Shown: piece after piece, positions 41,770 to 51,953 of the stretch
How the letters are laid out: every line of letters starts with the position of its first letter
How positions within the stretch are numbered: the first letter of the stretch is position 1
Translations under genes and position numbers: made by a program
Assembly: GCF_009908295.1 (NCBI RefSeq)
Contig: NZ_JAAALO010000001.1
Location: 310,001-374,000, forward strand
DNA from: Micromonospora rubida
GTDB taxonomy: Bacteria; Actinomycetota; Actinomycetes; Mycobacteriales; Micromonosporaceae
Direction of reading: 5' to 3'
Length of the DNA stretch: 64,000 nucleotides
The notes under the pieces: generated by a model
What the model saw: the letters and a program-made list of their open reading frames with translations, nothing else
Databases searched by the model: none
Told to the model about the DNA's origin: nothing

Positions 41770-42546
41770 TCACTCAGTCGTTTCCCCACCTGCGGGGCGG
41801 TCGACGGCCAGGGCCTCGACCCGGGCCCCGGCGGTCGTGGCGACCACCAGCCGCCCGTCCGGCACCGCCTGCCAGCCGGGCTCGTCGTCGTGCGGTTCCG
41901 AGGCCAGCAGCACCGCGCCCGGGGTCCGCCGCAGCGACAGCGCGTGGCCGGCGACGCTGGCCACGACGGTCCGCCCGTCGGTGAGCAGCAGGTTGAGCCG
42001 GGACCCGGGCGCCGCCGCCGCGACCCGGGTCACCGTGTCGGCGACCGCCCGCGCCGGGTCGTCCCCGGCGCGCAGCCGGTGCCGCACCAGGGCCCAGAGC
42101 AGCGCGGCGTCGGTCGGCGCGTCGAGGGTGAGCAGGTCGCGTACGGGAAGCCGGCCGGCGAGCCCGGCCACCGCGTCGGGCCAGCCGCGAACCACCCCGT
42201 TGTGGCTGAACAGCCACGGACCCTCCGCGAACGGGGCGGCGGCGGTGTCGAGCACCGGCATGCCGACGGTGGCCGACCGGACGGCGGCCAGCACCGCGCC
42301 GCTGGTGGTGGCCGCGGCCAGCTCCGGCAGCGTCACGTCGCCCCAGATCGGCGTGCCCCGCCGGTAGCGCAGCGGCTCGCCGCCGCCGGGCGGGTACCAG
42401 CCGACGCCGAAGCCGTCGGCGTTGACCGTCCCGCCACCGCGCATGTCCCGGGGCGCCCAGGACTGTCGCACCAGGGAGTGCGGCGGGTCGTACAGCAGGG
42501 CCCGCAGGCTCACCGGCGGCCCGACGTACGCCAGGTGCCGACACAT
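41770..42546 (-). CDS. egtC: gamma-glutamyl-hercynylcysteine S-oxide hydrolase EgtC
   Basis: Class-II glutamine amidotransferase-fold hydrolase, 258 residues. The N-terminal Cys2 nucleophile is in MCRHLAYVG. DGFGVGWYPPG, FSHNGVVRGW and the C-terminal ASEP segment line the active site. It removes the gamma-glutamyl group in ergothioneine biosynthesis. It lies between egtB and egtD in the same direction. Confidence 0.95.
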   Translation of the reverse strand: MCRHLAYVGPPVSLRALLYDPPHSLVRQSWAPRDMRGGGTVNADGFGVGWYPPGGGEPLRYRRGTPIWGDVTLPELAAATTSGAVLAAVRSATVGMPVLDTAAAPFAEGPWLFSHNGVVRGWPDAVAGLAGRLPVRDLLTLDAPTDAALLWALVRHRLRAGDDPARAVADTVTRVAAAAPGSRLNLLLTDGRTVVASVAGHALSLRRTPGAVLLASEPHDDEPGWQAVPDGRLVVATTAGARVEALAVDRPAGGETTE

Positions 42547-42619
42547 CAGGCGGCCCCGCCGGACGGGCCCACGACCCCGCCGGACCTCCGTCGGGGCTCG
42601 GTCGCCGCCGGGTACGGCG

Positions 42620-43951
42620 TCACCGGTGGGACTCCTCCGGCCGGGCGTCGCGGGCGCAGCGGAAGCCGCTGAAGATCTGCCGCCGGATCGGGTAGTCCCA
42701 GTTGCGGAACGTCCCCCGGCAGGCGGCCCGGTCGGTGCCGAAGGACCCGCCGCGCAGCACCCGGTGGTCCTCGCCGAAGAACACCTCCGAGTACTCCCGG
42801 TAGGGGAACGCGGCGAACCCGGGGTGCCCCCGGAAGGCGCTGGCGGTCCACTCCCAGACGTCGCCGACGAGCTGGTGCACCCCGAGCGGCGACGCGCCGG
42901 CCGGGTACGCGCCCACCGGCGCCGGCCACAGGTGCCGCTGCCCGAGGTTGGCGTGCTCGGCGGTCGGGTCCTCGTCGCCCCACGGGTAGCGGCGGGACCG
43001 GCCGGTGACCGGGTCCCAGCGGGCGGCCTTCTCCCACTCGGCCTCGGTGGGCAGCCGCCTGCCGGCCCACGCGGCGTACGCCTGCGCCTCGTGCCAGCAG
43101 ACGTGCACCACCGGCTCGTCGGCGCGCACCGGGGACCACCGGCCGAACCGCTGGTACGCCCACCGGCCGCCGTCGCGTCGCCAGTGCATCGGCGCGGTCA
43201 GCCCGGCGTCGGTGCGGTGCCGCCAGCCGGCCTCGCTCCACCAGCGCGGGTCGTCGTAGCCGCCGTCGGCGATGAACCCGGCGTACCGGCCGTTGCTGAC
43301 GGGGGCGGCGTCGATGACGTACGCGGGCAGGTGGACGGTGTGCGCGGGGCGTTCGTTGTCCAGCGCCCACGGGTCGGTGGAGGTGCCCATGGTGAACTCG
43401 CCGGCCGGGACGAGGACCTCGTCGGCGACCCGGGCGCGCGGCTCCGGCGGGGGCGGGGCGTGCAGCGCCGGGGGGCCGAGGCGGAGCTGGTGGGTGGCGA
43501 GCATGGTCTCGTCGTGCTGCTGCTCGTGCTGGACGATCATGCCGAAGGCGAACCCGTCGGCGACCAGCGGCCGGTCGGTGAACGGCATCCGGTCGAGCAG
43601 GTCGTGCACCTTGTCCCGGACGGTGGCGAGGTAGGCGCGGGCCTCGGCGGGCGGCAACAGCGGCAGGGCCGGGCGGTCCCTGCGGGGCTGCTTGAACGCG
43701 TCGTACAGGTCGTCGATGTCCCGGCGGACGGGCTCGCGCCCGCCGACGTCCCGGACCAGCCAGAGTTCCTCCTGGTTGCCGACGTGGGCGAGGTCCCACA
43801 CCAGCGGGGACATGATCGGCGAGTGCTGGCGCATCAGGTCGGCGTCGTCGACCGCCTCGGTGAGCAGGGTCGTCCGCGTCCGGGTGCGCTCCAGCTCGGC
43901 GGCGATCCGGTCGCGCAGCCGCTCCGTGCCGAGTTCGTGGATGGTCGTCAC
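42620..43951 (-). CDS. egtB: ergothioneine sulfoxide synthase EgtB
   Basis: Non-haem iron enzyme of 443 residues that joins gamma-glutamylcysteine (or cysteine) to hercynine with oxygen. The GTG at 43951 overlaps the egtA stop codon (GTGA). The DinB-like N-domain carries iron ligands: His in VWDLAHVGNQEE and two in VQHEQQHDE. The C-terminal FGE-sulfatase domain has VPAGEFTMGTSTDPWALDNE and VGDVWEWTASAFRG with GFRCARD. Longer open frames upstream in this phase overlap egtA and are shadows. Confidence 0.95.
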   Translation of the reverse strand: MTTIHELGTERLRDRIAAELERTRTRTTLLTEAVDDADLMRQHSPIMSPLVWDLAHVGNQEELWLVRDVGGREPVRRDIDDLYDAFKQPRRDRPALPLLPPAEARAYLATVRDKVHDLLDRMPFTDRPLVADGFAFGMIVQHEQQHDETMLATHQLRLGPPALHAPPPPEPRARVADEVLVPAGEFTMGTSTDPWALDNERPAHTVHLPAYVIDAAPVSNGRYAGFIADGGYDDPRWWSEAGWRHRTDAGLTAPMHWRRDGGRWAYQRFGRWSPVRADEPVVHVCWHEAQAYAAWAGRRLPTEAEWEKAARWDPVTGRSRRYPWGDEDPTAEHANLGQRHLWPAPVGAYPAGASPLGVHQLVGDVWEWTASAFRGHPGFAAFPYREYSEVFFGEDHRVLRGGSFGTDRAACRGTFRNWDYPIRRQIFSGFRCARDARPEESHR

Positions 43952-45183
43952 CTCGGTCCCCTCTCCGTGGCGGCCAGTCGCCGCAGTAGTGCGCGGGTGG
44001 TCTCGTCGTGCAGCGGGGCCGGCAGGTCGAGCCGGGGCAGGGCCGCCAGCGCCAGGTCGAGCAGGCCGGCGGCGGCGCGCGCCAGCGGGGGGTCGGCCAG
44101 CCCGTGCCGGGCCGCGGCGGCCCACCGGTCGGCCACCGGGGCGGCGACGCTCGCGGCGCGGGCCACCGTGCCGGGGTCGGCGAAGAGCGCGGCCAGCACG
44201 GCCAGCGGGAGCCGCCAGTCCGGCCCCGGCTGGGCGTCCAGGTAGCGGATCTCCAGGTACCCCCGGGGCCGGACCACCGGGAACAGGGTGCTCAGGTGGT
44301 AGTCCAGGTCGTCCGTGGTGGGCGGGCGGGGCAGCGCACCGGCGAGCCAGTCGCCGAAGGTCACCCCCGGCGGCGGGGTCCAGTCCGTGGCGTCGTCCCG
44401 CAGGCAGAGCAGCGGCGCGGCCAGCGCGTACGCCGTCCAGGCCGCCACCGGGTCGGCGTCGGGCCGGGCCGGGGACCAGACCGGCCGGGTGCGGGCGGGG
44501 TCGATGGCCAGCCAGGCCGCCATCCGGGCGGACGCCCAGCCGGTGCGCCGCCCGGCGTGCCGGCCGGCGGTGGCGAACGCGGCGAGCAGGGGCGGGCCGA
44601 CCGCGTGCGCAGCCGCCCAGCGGGCCGCCACCTGGGCCGGTTCGCCAGCGTCGAGGCAGACCTGGAGGCCTGCGGTGCTGTACATCATGGTCCGGCCGGC
44701 CGGCCCGCACCGGTCGAACACGCAGCGCATGGCGCGGTAGCGCGGGGTGTCGACGACCGGGCGCGGTGCCCGGAACGGGTCGATGCCGGTGCGGCCGAGG
44801 GCCAGGCCGGCGGCCCGGAGCAGGCCGGTGACCTGGGCGATGTCGGCGTCGGTGGCCTCGATCAGCCCCGTGATCGAGGGTCGCGGCGGGGTGGATAACT
44901 CAAGCTGGCCGCCGGGCTCGACGGTCACGGCGCTGCCGTGTCGGAGCGGTGCGGCCGGGCTGGAGTCGTCGATGGTGACGGGGCTGTGTCGCCCCAGCGC
45001 CGCCAGCAGCCGTTCCCGGTCGACGGGGAGGGCGGGGTCGGCGGCGTCGTGCACGGTCCATTCCAGTTCGACGCCGGTGTGGGTGGGCGGGCCGGTCTTG
45101 AAGCAGATCCGGGCGATGTGCCGGGCGGCGTCGGCCGCCTCCAGCAATCGGATGTTCCGGTCCAGCTCCGGTGATGTCACCAC
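43948..45183 (-). CDS. egtA: glutamate-cysteine ligase EgtA
   Basis: 411 residues from the GTG at 45183, which has GGGAGGAA upstream; a second GTG follows at once. It ligates glutamate to cysteine, supplying gamma-glutamylcysteine to EgtB. Family motifs: GVELEWTVHD near the N-terminus (metal/Glu site), GGQLELSTPP and MMYSTAGLQVCLDAG. The frame is open for 69 codons further upstream, but that part is not coding-like. First gene of the egtABCD unit. EgtE, the last pathway enzyme, is not in this window. Confidence 0.95.
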   Translation of the reverse strand: MVTSPELDRNIRLLEAADAARHIARICFKTGPPTHTGVELEWTVHDAADPALPVDRERLLAALGRHSPVTIDDSSPAAPLRHGSAVTVEPGGQLELSTPPRPSITGLIEATDADIAQVTGLLRAAGLALGRTGIDPFRAPRPVVDTPRYRAMRCVFDRCGPAGRTMMYSTAGLQVCLDAGEPAQVAARWAAAHAVGPPLLAAFATAGRHAGRRTGWASARMAAWLAIDPARTRPVWSPARPDADPVAAWTAYALAAPLLCLRDDATDWTPPPGVTFGDWLAGALPRPPTTDDLDYHLSTLFPVVRPRGYLEIRYLDAQPGPDWRLPLAVLAALFADPGTVARAASVAAPVADRWAAAARHGLADPPLARAAAGLLDLALAALPRLDLPAPLHDETTRALLRRLAATERGPR

Positions 45184-45685
45184 GAGACGATTCCTCCCGC
45201 GCTGGTTGACTGACGACCACACCGGTGACGGCCGTTTCGTGACCGTGACCGTTCCGGGCGTCCATGCTGCCCCCATCCTCTGTCTAGCAGACGGAATCCG
45301 CTCGCCTTGTCGTAACAGATGTTTCGCGGCGGCCGGACCTCCTTCCGCGCCATGGCTCGGTAGGGGTGGAGGGTCGGGTGAACAAGTCACCGACCGCCGG
45401 GAAAAGAGTGAGAATTCTCAACTCGTGCGTCCGGCGTGTCGATGCAACGTGCCGGGGCCAGCCGACGCAACCGCCCGCCCGCGAGGGCCGCGGGTGGGCC
45501 GGTTGACGCAGGCCACGGCCCGCTTGACCGACCCGCCGGGCCGGACCCCATGACCGACTGTCGCGAAATGGTCACAGAATATCCGACATAGGGACCCACC
45601 CACAGCCCTCGTCGCCACGGGCGGCCCATCCGATTGGGCCAGATCACGAGAAGTGCTCCGCGCCGGCTCTGGGTACGGTAGTGCC
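45184..45685. other. divergent intergenic region (egtA / kinase)
   Basis: 502 bp without a recognised gene. A TGACC-n14-GGTCA dyad (45551-45574) and lower-GC stretches near 45570-45600 mark likely promoter regions. TACGGT at 45674-45679, six bases before the kinase GTG, suggests a leaderless kinase transcript. Confidence 0.5.
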
Positions 45686-47077
45686 GTGTTGTCTTCGGGA
45701 GTCGTGCTCAGCGGTCGGTACCGCCTGGACGACCGTGTCGCCACCGGCGGCATGGGTGACGTCTGGCGTGCCACGGACCAGATCCTCGGCCGCCAGGTCG
45801 CGGTGAAGGTCCTGCTTCCGGCGCTGGTCTCCGACCCCGACTTCATCGCCCGGTTCCGGACTGAGGCGCGGATCATGGCAGCCCTGCGGCACCCGGGCAT
45901 CGTGCAGGTCTACGACTGCGGCGAGGACGACCTGCCCGACGGCGGGCGGGCCGACTACCTGGTCATGGAGTTCGTCGAGGGCCAGCCGTTGTCCCGGCGG
46001 ATCGAGGCGGCCGGGCAGCTCGGCGTCGCCGAGACCATGTCGATGGTCACCCAGGCGGCGCAGGCGCTGCACGCGGCGCACATCGGCGGCATCGTGCACC
46101 GCGACGTCAAGCCGAGCAACCTGCTGGTGCAGGACGACGGCACCGTCGTGCTGGTCGACTTCGGGGTGGCCCGGTCGGCCGACGTCACGAGCATCACCAG
46201 CGCCAACGCGGTGCCGGGCACCGCGCTCTACATGGCCCCCGAACAGGCGGCCGGCCGGCCGGTCTCCGGGGCCACCGACATCTACGCGCTCGGCGCGGTG
46301 GCGTACTGCTGCCTGACCGGCGGGCCGCCGTTCACGGGGGACAACCCGTTGCAGGTGGCCGTCCGACACCTGGACGACGAGCCGCCGGAGCTGCCGCAGG
46401 AGATCCCGGCGTCGGTGCGGGAGCTGGTGGGCCGGGCCCTGGCGAAGAATCCGGCAGAGCGGTTCGCCACCGGCGCGGCGATGGCCGAGGCGGCGCGGGC
46501 CACCATCGCGGACGACTCGGCGCCGACCAGCACCGTGCCGGTCCCGCTGCGTGGGGCCGCCGGCCCCGCCGCCGCCCCGGGCATCAGCGCTACCACCCGC
46601 GACGACCTGACCCCGGTGCGGCGGCCCGCCCCCTCCTCCACCCGGCGCGGCGGGCGGCGCGGCACCCTGCTCGGCGCGCTCGCGGCGGTGCTGGTGGCGT
46701 TGGCCGGGCTCACCGCGGCCCTGGGGTTGACGCAGAACGAGGACCTCCCCGCGACGAAGTACCGGCCGACGGCCCCGGCGGCCGTCCCGACGCCTGACGG
46801 CGGATCGGCCGCCACCGAGGAGGCCGCGGTCGACGAGGATCGCACCGACCGGCCCGGCCCGACCCGCTCGGCCCCGGCCAGCCCGACGGCGACCCCGCAG
46901 CCCAGCGGGTCGCCCGCGCCGATGCCGTCCAACGCGCCGACGACGAGCGCGCCGGCCAACCCCCCGACCACGGCGAGCACCCCGGCCGATCCGCCGCCCA
47001 CCACGGCGAGCACCCCCGCCGACCCGCCGCCCACCACGGCGAGCACCCCCGCCGACCCGCCCGCCCTGAACGGCTGA
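45686..47077 (+). CDS. PknB-type Ser/Thr protein kinase
   Basis: Eukaryotic-like kinase with an extracellular tail, 463 residues from the GTG at 45686. The kinase domain runs from about 10 to 270: ATGGMGDVWRA (glycine loop), AVKV (Lys41), HRDVKPSNLL (catalytic Asp), VDFGVAR (metal Asp) and YMAPEQ. A juxtamembrane linker with Thr/Pro follows, then one TM helix (LLGALAAVLVALAGLTAALG) and an outside Pro/Ala/Thr tail with three 33-bp repeats. There are no PASTA domains, so the ligand is unknown. It stands in front of the UDP-sugar dehydrogenase on the same strand, about 150 bp away. Confidence 0.93.
   Translation: MLSSGVVLSGRYRLDDRVATGGMGDVWRATDQILGRQVAVKVLLPALVSDPDFIARFRTEARIMAALRHPGIVQVYDCGEDDLPDGGRADYLVMEFVEGQPLSRRIEAAGQLGVAETMSMVTQAAQALHAAHIGGIVHRDVKPSNLLVQDDGTVVLVDFGVARSADVTSITSANAVPGTALYMAPEQAAGRPVSGATDIYALGAVAYCCLTGGPPFTGDNPLQVAVRHLDDEPPELPQEIPASVRELVGRALAKNPAERFATGAAMAEAARATIADDSAPTSTVPVPLRGAAGPAAAPGISATTRDDLTPVRRPAPSSTRRGGRRGTLLGALAAVLVALAGLTAALGLTQNEDLPATKYRPTAPAAVPTPDGGSAATEEAAVDEDRTDRPGPTRSAPASPTATPQPSGSPAPMPSNAPTTSAPANPPTTASTPADPPPTTASTPADPPPTTASTPADPPALNG
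46967..47065 (+). repeat. three 33-bp tandem repeats in the kinase tail
   Basis: Three in-frame units coding TTASTPADPPP (last one ending PPA) at 46967, 47000 and 47033. Near-identical DNA, so copy number probably varies by slippage. Thr/Pro composition fits a wall-spanning or glycosylated stalk. Confidence 0.85.
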
Positions 47078-47229
47078 CCCCACGAACCGACCGACCCCGG
47101 GGCCGGATGACCGATCCGGCCGGCGTCACGGCTTTCCCACCGGCCCCATCATCCCCAAACCGGACTTTAAACGCAGATACTCCCTTTACGCTGACGAGGA
47201 TGCATTTTCCGTCGTCTGAGGGAGCGCGG

Positions 47230-48492
47230 GTGAGCGCTGAGAAGTTGGTCGTCATCGGCCAGGGATACGTCGGTCTGCCGCTGGCCGTGCGGGCGGTCGA
47301 GGCGGGACTGGACGTCGTCGGCCTCGACGTCGACGCCGACCGGGTCAAGCGGCTCGCCTCCGGCGAGTCCTTCGTCGAGGACATCCCGACCGACCGGCTC
47401 GGCCGGGCGCTGGGCAGCGGCCGGTACCGGCCGAGCACGGAGTACACCGACGCCGAGGGCTTCGACGTCTGCGTGATCACCGTGCCCACCCCGCTGCGCG
47501 ACGGCGTCCCCGACCTGAGCTTCGTCGAGCAGGCCGGGGTCGGCATCGGCCCGTACGTGCGGCCGGGCTGCGTGGTGGTCCTGGAGTCGACCACCTACCC
47601 GGGCACCACCGAGGAGCTGCTCCGGCCGCTGCTGGAATCGGCCAGCGGGCTGACCAGCCCCGGCGACTTCCACCTCGGCTACAGCCCCGAGCGGATCGAC
47701 CCCGGCAACCCCACCTGGAAGCTGGAGAACACCCCGAAGGTGGTCTCCGGGGTCGACGCGGAGTCCCGCGACCGGGTCGACGCGTTCTACCGGCGGCTGG
47801 TCGAGCGGACCGTGCCGGTGGACTCCACCCGGGTCGCCGAGCTGACCAAGCTGATCGAGAACACCTTCCGCCAGGTCAACATCGCGTTGATCAACGAGCT
47901 GACGATGCTCAGCCACCACCTCGACATCGACGTCTGGCAGGCGATCGAGGCGGCCGAGACCAAACCGTTCGGGTTCATGCCGTTCCGCCCCGGGCCGGGG
48001 GTCGGCGGGCACTGCCTGCCGATCGACCCGTGCTACCTGTCCTGGCAGGTCAAGCGGCGGCTGGGGCGGCAGTTCCGGTTCATCGAGCTGGCCAACGACG
48101 TCAACCACGAGATGCCCGAGCACGTCGCACAGCGGATCATGGGCGGGCTGAACCGGGTCGGCCGCGCGGTCAGCGGGGCCCGGCTGCTGCTGCTCGGGCT
48201 GGCGTACAAGCCGAACACCGGGGACATGCGGGACTCCCCCGCCGTCGACGTGGCCCGCCGCCTCCAGGCCCTCGGCGCGGACGTGCGCGCCGTCGAGCCG
48301 TACGCCGAGCCGCACCACGTGCCCGCCGGGGTGACCGTGGTCGGGCTGACCGAGCACGAGGTCCGGCAGGCCGACGCGGTGGTCGTGGTGACCGACCACG
48401 ACTGCCTCGACTACGACCTGGTGGTGCGGCACGCCCGGTACGTCTTCGACACCCGCAACCGGTGCCACGGCCCGACCGTCGAGCGGCTCTGA
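47230..48492 (+). CDS. nucleotide-sugar dehydrogenase (WecC/UDP-ManNAc type)
   Basis: NAD-dependent dehydrogenase of 420 residues that oxidises a UDP-sugar C6 hydroxyl to a carboxylate. The GTG at 47230 follows GAGGGAG; an ATG 30 bp upstream (47200) is an alternative. The Rossmann motif VVIGQGYVGLPLA opens it. TVPTPL, ESTTYPGTTEE, YSPERIDPGN and the catalytic Cys262 in GVGGHCLPIDPCYLSW follow. The pattern (ELTKLIENTFRQVNIALINE and NTGDMRDSP) is of the UDP-N-acetylmannosamine or UDP-N-acetyl-sugar branch. It probably supplies an acidic sugar for wall or capsule polymers. A strong terminator follows. Confidence 0.92.
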   Translation: MSAEKLVVIGQGYVGLPLAVRAVEAGLDVVGLDVDADRVKRLASGESFVEDIPTDRLGRALGSGRYRPSTEYTDAEGFDVCVITVPTPLRDGVPDLSFVEQAGVGIGPYVRPGCVVVLESTTYPGTTEELLRPLLESASGLTSPGDFHLGYSPERIDPGNPTWKLENTPKVVSGVDAESRDRVDAFYRRLVERTVPVDSTRVAELTKLIENTFRQVNIALINELTMLSHHLDIDVWQAIEAAETKPFGFMPFRPGPGVGGHCLPIDPCYLSWQVKRRLGRQFRFIELANDVNHEMPEHVAQRIMGGLNRVGRAVSGARLLLLGLAYKPNTGDMRDSPAVDVARRLQALGADVRAVEPYAEPHHVPAGVTVVGLTEHEVRQADAVVVVTDHDCLDYDLVVRHARYVFDTRNRCHGPTVERL

Positions 48493-48503
48493 ACGAGGGA
48501 TCG

Positions 48504-48537
48504 CGCGGGGTCCCCGCCCGTGGGCGGGGACCCCGCG
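48504..48537. terminator. 16-bp perfect hairpin, bidirectional
   Basis: Arms 48504-48519 and 48522-48537 are perfectly complementary; only GT lies between, so the real loop opens inner pairs. It lies between the converging UDP-sugar dehydrogenase and FtsX-family permease genes. Confidence 0.85.
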
Positions 48538-48540
48538 TCG

Positions 48541-51024
48541 TCACTCGGCGCCGAGGGCCTCCACGACCGGGCGGGCCAGGGCCCGACGGGCCGGGAGGAC
48601 GGACGCGGCGAGCGCGGCGAGCACCGCCACCGCGAGGATCAGCCCGAGCTGCCCCCACGGCATGACCAGCGTGAAGTCGCCGCCGATGCGGGCGACCACC
48701 GCCATCGCCCCGGCGCTGACCCCGGTGCCGAGGCCCACCCCGAGCACCGCGCCGACCAGCGCCATCAGCACCGCCTCCACGGCGAGCATGGCGCGCATCC
48801 GGCCCCGGGTCAGCCCGATCGCGCGCAGCACCGCGTTCTCCCGGGTCCGCTCCACCACCGACAGGCTCAGCGTGTTGGCGACCCCGACCAGCGCGATCAC
48901 CACGGCCAGGCCGAGCAGCGCGGTGACGAACGCCAGCAGCATGTCGACCGTGCCGGTGAGCGACTTCTTGTACGCCGCCTGGTCCATCAGGTTCACCGTC
49001 GGGTAGCGGGTCACCACCGACTCGACGGCCTCCCGGGCCCGCTCGGCGGGCACCCCGGCGGCCGGGTCGACCTCGACGAGGTAGCCGCGCTCGGCCGGGA
49101 AGAGGCGGGTGAAGTCGGCGTCGACCACGTCGACCACGTGCCCGGCCGGGACCGGGCTGCCGGCCAGCAACGGGCCCTCGGCGTCGACGACGGCGGCCAC
49201 CTCGAACGGCCGGCCGGCGAGGGTGACGGTGTCGCCGACCGCCCAGCCCTTCGCCCGGGCCAGTTCCCGGTGCACCAGCACCCGGCCCGGCCCGAGCCGG
49301 CCCGCGTCGCCGGCGTCCACGGTAGTCAGGGTGCGCCCGACCAGCGTCGGGTGGGCGGCCCGCAGCTCGATCCCGCCGCTGATCCGGCTGCGCTGCTCGT
49401 GCACGACGCCCAGCTCGACGCGGGCGGCCAGCTCGGCCGCGAGGGTCGGCGGCAGGTCCCCGCCGATGCCGGTGACCAGGAAGTCCACCCCGATCTGCCG
49501 GTCCACGGCGCGCTCGATGCCGGCCTTGACGCTGCCCGCCCCGACCACGAACGCGGACACCAGTCCGATGCCGATGACCAGGGCGGTGGCGGTGGCGGCG
49601 ATCCGGCGCGGGTTGCGCACCGCGTTCGCCACGGCCAGCCCGGCGGTCGCCCCGAACAGCCGGCGTGCCGGCCAGCCGAGCACCCGCACCAGCGCCGGCA
49701 CCAGCACCGGCCCGAACAGCACGATGCCGAAGAAGGTGAGCACCCCGCCGGCCGCGACCAGCGGCACCTGGCCGCTGGCCCCCGCCGCCACCAGCGCGGC
49801 CACCCCCGAGCCGAAGACCAGCGCGCCGGCGGCGAGCCGGACCCGGCCGGCCCGGCGGGTGGGCTGCACCGCCGCGTCGGTGAGCGCGGCCACCGGCGCG
49901 ATCCGGGTGCCCCGCCAGGCCGGCACGGCGGCGGCCCCGACGGTGAGGGCGGCGCCCAGCAGCAGGCAGGTCAGCACGGTCGACGCGGTGACGGCGAGCC
50001 CGCCGGAGGAGACGGGCACGTCGAACGCGGACAGCAGCGCGTTCATCCCGACGGCGAGGCCGGTCCCGGCGGCCACCCCGAGCGCGGAGGCGGCCAGCCC
50101 GGTCACCGCCGCCTCCAGCAGCATCGCCCGGAACACCTGCCCCCGGGTCGCGCCGACCAGCCGCAGCAGGGCGGTGCGCCGGGTGCGCTGGGCGAGCACG
50201 ATGGCGAAGGTGTTGGCGATGACGAACCCGGCCACCACCACGGCGACCCCGGCGAACGTGAGCAGGAGCAGGTTGAACTGCTTCACGTCGCGGACGGCGT
50301 TCTCGACGGCGGCGTCGAGGATCTCCTGCCGGTCCTTCACGGTCACGCCGGCACCGGTCACCGCCGCCAGCCGGTCGGCCAGCTCCGCCGCCGGCACGCC
50401 GGGCGCGGCGGCCACCATGATCCGCCCGTAGCCCTTCTCCGCGCCGACGTCGAGGGCGTCGGGCCCGGCCAGGCCGATGAACGGCCCGCCGACGTCCCGG
50501 GAGGTGCCGGCCACGTCGACAGTGCCGACCAGGGTGTACGGGCGGGCCGCTCCCCCGCTGCCGCCGACGCTCACCGGCGACCCGAGGGCGAACCCCTCCT
50601 CGGCCACCGTCGGCGCGTCGAGCACCAGCTCGCCGGGGCGCTGCGGGAGCCGCCCGGCCACCACGTCGTACGACTGGAGGGCCGGGTCGGTGGGGATCGC
50701 GGCGAGGACGGCGAAGCCGAGCACGGGCCGGCCGTCGGAGCCGACCACACCGGCGGTGCCGGTCAGTTCCCCGTCGGCGGCGCGCACCCCGTCGACCGCG
50801 CGCACCTGCTCGACCAGGGCGGGCGGGATCGGGGTCTGCTCGGCGTACACGGCGAGGTCGGTGTGCCGGTCGAAGGTGCCGGCCCGGTCGTACGCGCCCT
50901 GTTCCATCCCGTCGGTGAAGATCAGGGTGCCGGCGATGAACGCGACGCCGAGCACCACGGCCAGCGAGGAGAGCATCAGCCGCAGCGCGTCGGCGCGCAT
51001 CAGGCGCAGGGTCAGCCGGATCAT
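48541..51024 (-). CDS. ABC transporter permease (FtsX/MacB-like)
   Basis: 827-residue permease with two FtsX-type units. Each unit has TM helices around an outside domain; the family core [20 protein letters not shown] and [20 protein letters not shown] mark the two repeats. The ATG at 51024 overlaps the stop codon of the ATPase gene (ATGA), so the two subunits are coupled. Likely exports or transmits signals for lipoproteins, peptides or lipids; in actinomycetes such pairs next to a two-component system often relate to cell-envelope stress. The substrate is unknown. Confidence 0.93.
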   Translation of the reverse strand: MIRLTLRLMRADALRLMLSSLAVVLGVAFIAGTLIFTDGMEQGAYDRAGTFDRHTDLAVYAEQTPIPPALVEQVRAVDGVRAADGELTGTAGVVGSDGRPVLGFAVLAAIPTDPALQSYDVVAGRLPQRPGELVLDAPTVAEEGFALGSPVSVGGSGGAARPYTLVGTVDVAGTSRDVGGPFIGLAGPDALDVGAEKGYGRIMVAAAPGVPAAELADRLAAVTGAGVTVKDRQEILDAAVENAVRDVKQFNLLLLTFAGVAVVVAGFVIANTFAIVLAQRTRRTALLRLVGATRGQVFRAMLLEAAVTGLAASALGVAAGTGLAVGMNALLSAFDVPVSSGGLAVTASTVLTCLLLGAALTVGAAAVPAWRGTRIAPVAALTDAAVQPTRRAGRVRLAAGALVFGSGVAALVAAGASGQVPLVAAGGVLTFFGIVLFGPVLVPALVRVLGWPARRLFGATAGLAVANAVRNPRRIAATATALVIGIGLVSAFVVGAGSVKAGIERAVDRQIGVDFLVTGIGGDLPPTLAAELAARVELGVVHEQRSRISGGIELRAAHPTLVGRTLTTVDAGDAGRLGPGRVLVHRELARAKGWAVGDTVTLAGRPFEVAAVVDAEGPLLAGSPVPAGHVVDVVDADFTRLFPAERGYLVEVDPAAGVPAERAREAVESVVTRYPTVNLMDQAAYKKSLTGTVDMLLAFVTALLGLAVVIALVGVANTLSLSVVERTRENAVLRAIGLTRGRMRAMLAVEAVLMALVGAVLGVGLGTGVSAGAMAVVARIGGDFTLVMPWGQLGLILAVAVLAALAASVLPARRALARPVVEALGAE

Positions 51025-51806
51025 CGACGGGCCCCCGTCGCGCCGGCCGGGGCCGGGTCGAGGCGGGCGAGGGCGTCGAGGACCGCCTCGGCGGTCGGCG
51101 CGGTCAGCTCGCGGACCAGCCGCCCGTCGGCGAGGAACACCACCCGGTCGGAGTGGCTCGCGGCGACCGGGTCATGGGTCACCATCACCACGGTCTGGCC
51201 GAGGGTGTCGACGGCCTCGCGGAGCAGCCGCAGCACCTCCGCGCCGGAGCGGGAGTCGAGGTTGCCGGTCGGCTCGTCGGCGAAGATCACCCACGGCTTG
51301 GTGATCAGGGCGCGGGCGACGGCGACCCGCTGCTGCTGGCCGCCGGAGAGTTCGGCGGGCCGGTGCCGCAGCCGGTCGGTCAGCCCGACGGCGGCGACCA
51401 CCTGGCGCAGCCAGCCCGGGTCGGGGCGGCGGCCGGCGATGGCCAGCGGCAGCACGATGTTCTCCTCGGCCGTCAGCGCGGGCAGCAGGTTGAACTTCTG
51501 GAACACGAAGCCGACCCGGTCCCGGCGCAGCAGGGTCAGCCGCTTGTCGTCGAGCCGGCCGGTGTCGGCGTCGCCGATGCGCACCGTGCCGGCGCTGGGC
51601 CGGTCGAGGCCGGCTAGGCAGTGCATGAGGGTGGACTTGCCGGAGCCGGACGGGCCCATGATGGCGGTGAACCGGCCGGCGGCGAAGTCGACGTCGACGC
51701 CGTCGAGGGCGACGACCCGCGCCTGGCCGGCGCCGTACTCCTTGCGCAGGCCCCGGGCGGTGACCGCGACGCCGGCGGCGGCGAACGCGGGAGGTGGTAC
51801 GGACAC
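51021..51806 (-). CDS. ABC transporter ATPase (LolD/MacB type)
   Basis: 261 residues from the GTG at 51806 with GGGGAG upstream. Walker [15 protein letters not shown], the Q-loop [10 protein letters not shown], the signature [15 protein letters not shown] and Walker [14 protein letters not shown] with the H-loop MVTHDP are all complete. Coupled to the FtsX-like permease gene by an ATGA overlap. Preceded by the response regulator gene with a 147-bp gap that holds a dyad at 51930-51947. Confidence 0.95.
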   Translation of the reverse strand: MSVPPPAFAAAGVAVTARGLRKEYGAGQARVVALDGVDVDFAAGRFTAIMGPSGSGKSTLMHCLAGLDRPSAGTVRIGDADTGRLDDKRLTLLRRDRVGFVFQKFNLLPALTAEENIVLPLAIAGRRPDPGWLRQVVAAVGLTDRLRHRPAELSGGQQQRVAVARALITKPWVIFADEPTGNLDSRSGAEVLRLLREAVDTLGQTVVMVTHDPVAASHSDRVVFLADGRLVRELTAPTAEAVLDALARLDPAPAGATGARR

Positions 51807-51929
51807 GTGGTGCTCCCCGTGGAGAGGGTGGCTGGACGTCTCCGACGCTATGGCCGCTGCCGGTGTGTCCGCGTCCACCCACGTGCTCGGCCTCGGTGCG
51901 CCGCAGGGCGTCCCCGACGGGGCGGTCCC

Positions 51930-51947
51930 GTACGCCTCAGGTCGTAC
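51930..51947. promoter_or_regulatory. dyad GTACG-n8-CGTAC ahead of the ABC genes
   Basis: Perfect 5-bp arms with 8 bp between, six bases downstream of the response regulator stop codon and 124 bp upstream of the ATPase start. NarL-type regulators bind dyads of this size, so it may be the target of the adjacent response regulator. Not proven. Confidence 0.5.
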
Positions 51948-51953
51948 CTCCGG

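Noticed and set aside
46967..47065. CRISPR or transposon repeats in the kinase gene
   Set aside because: They are three in-frame 33-bp units coding a repeated peptide; no spacers or ends.
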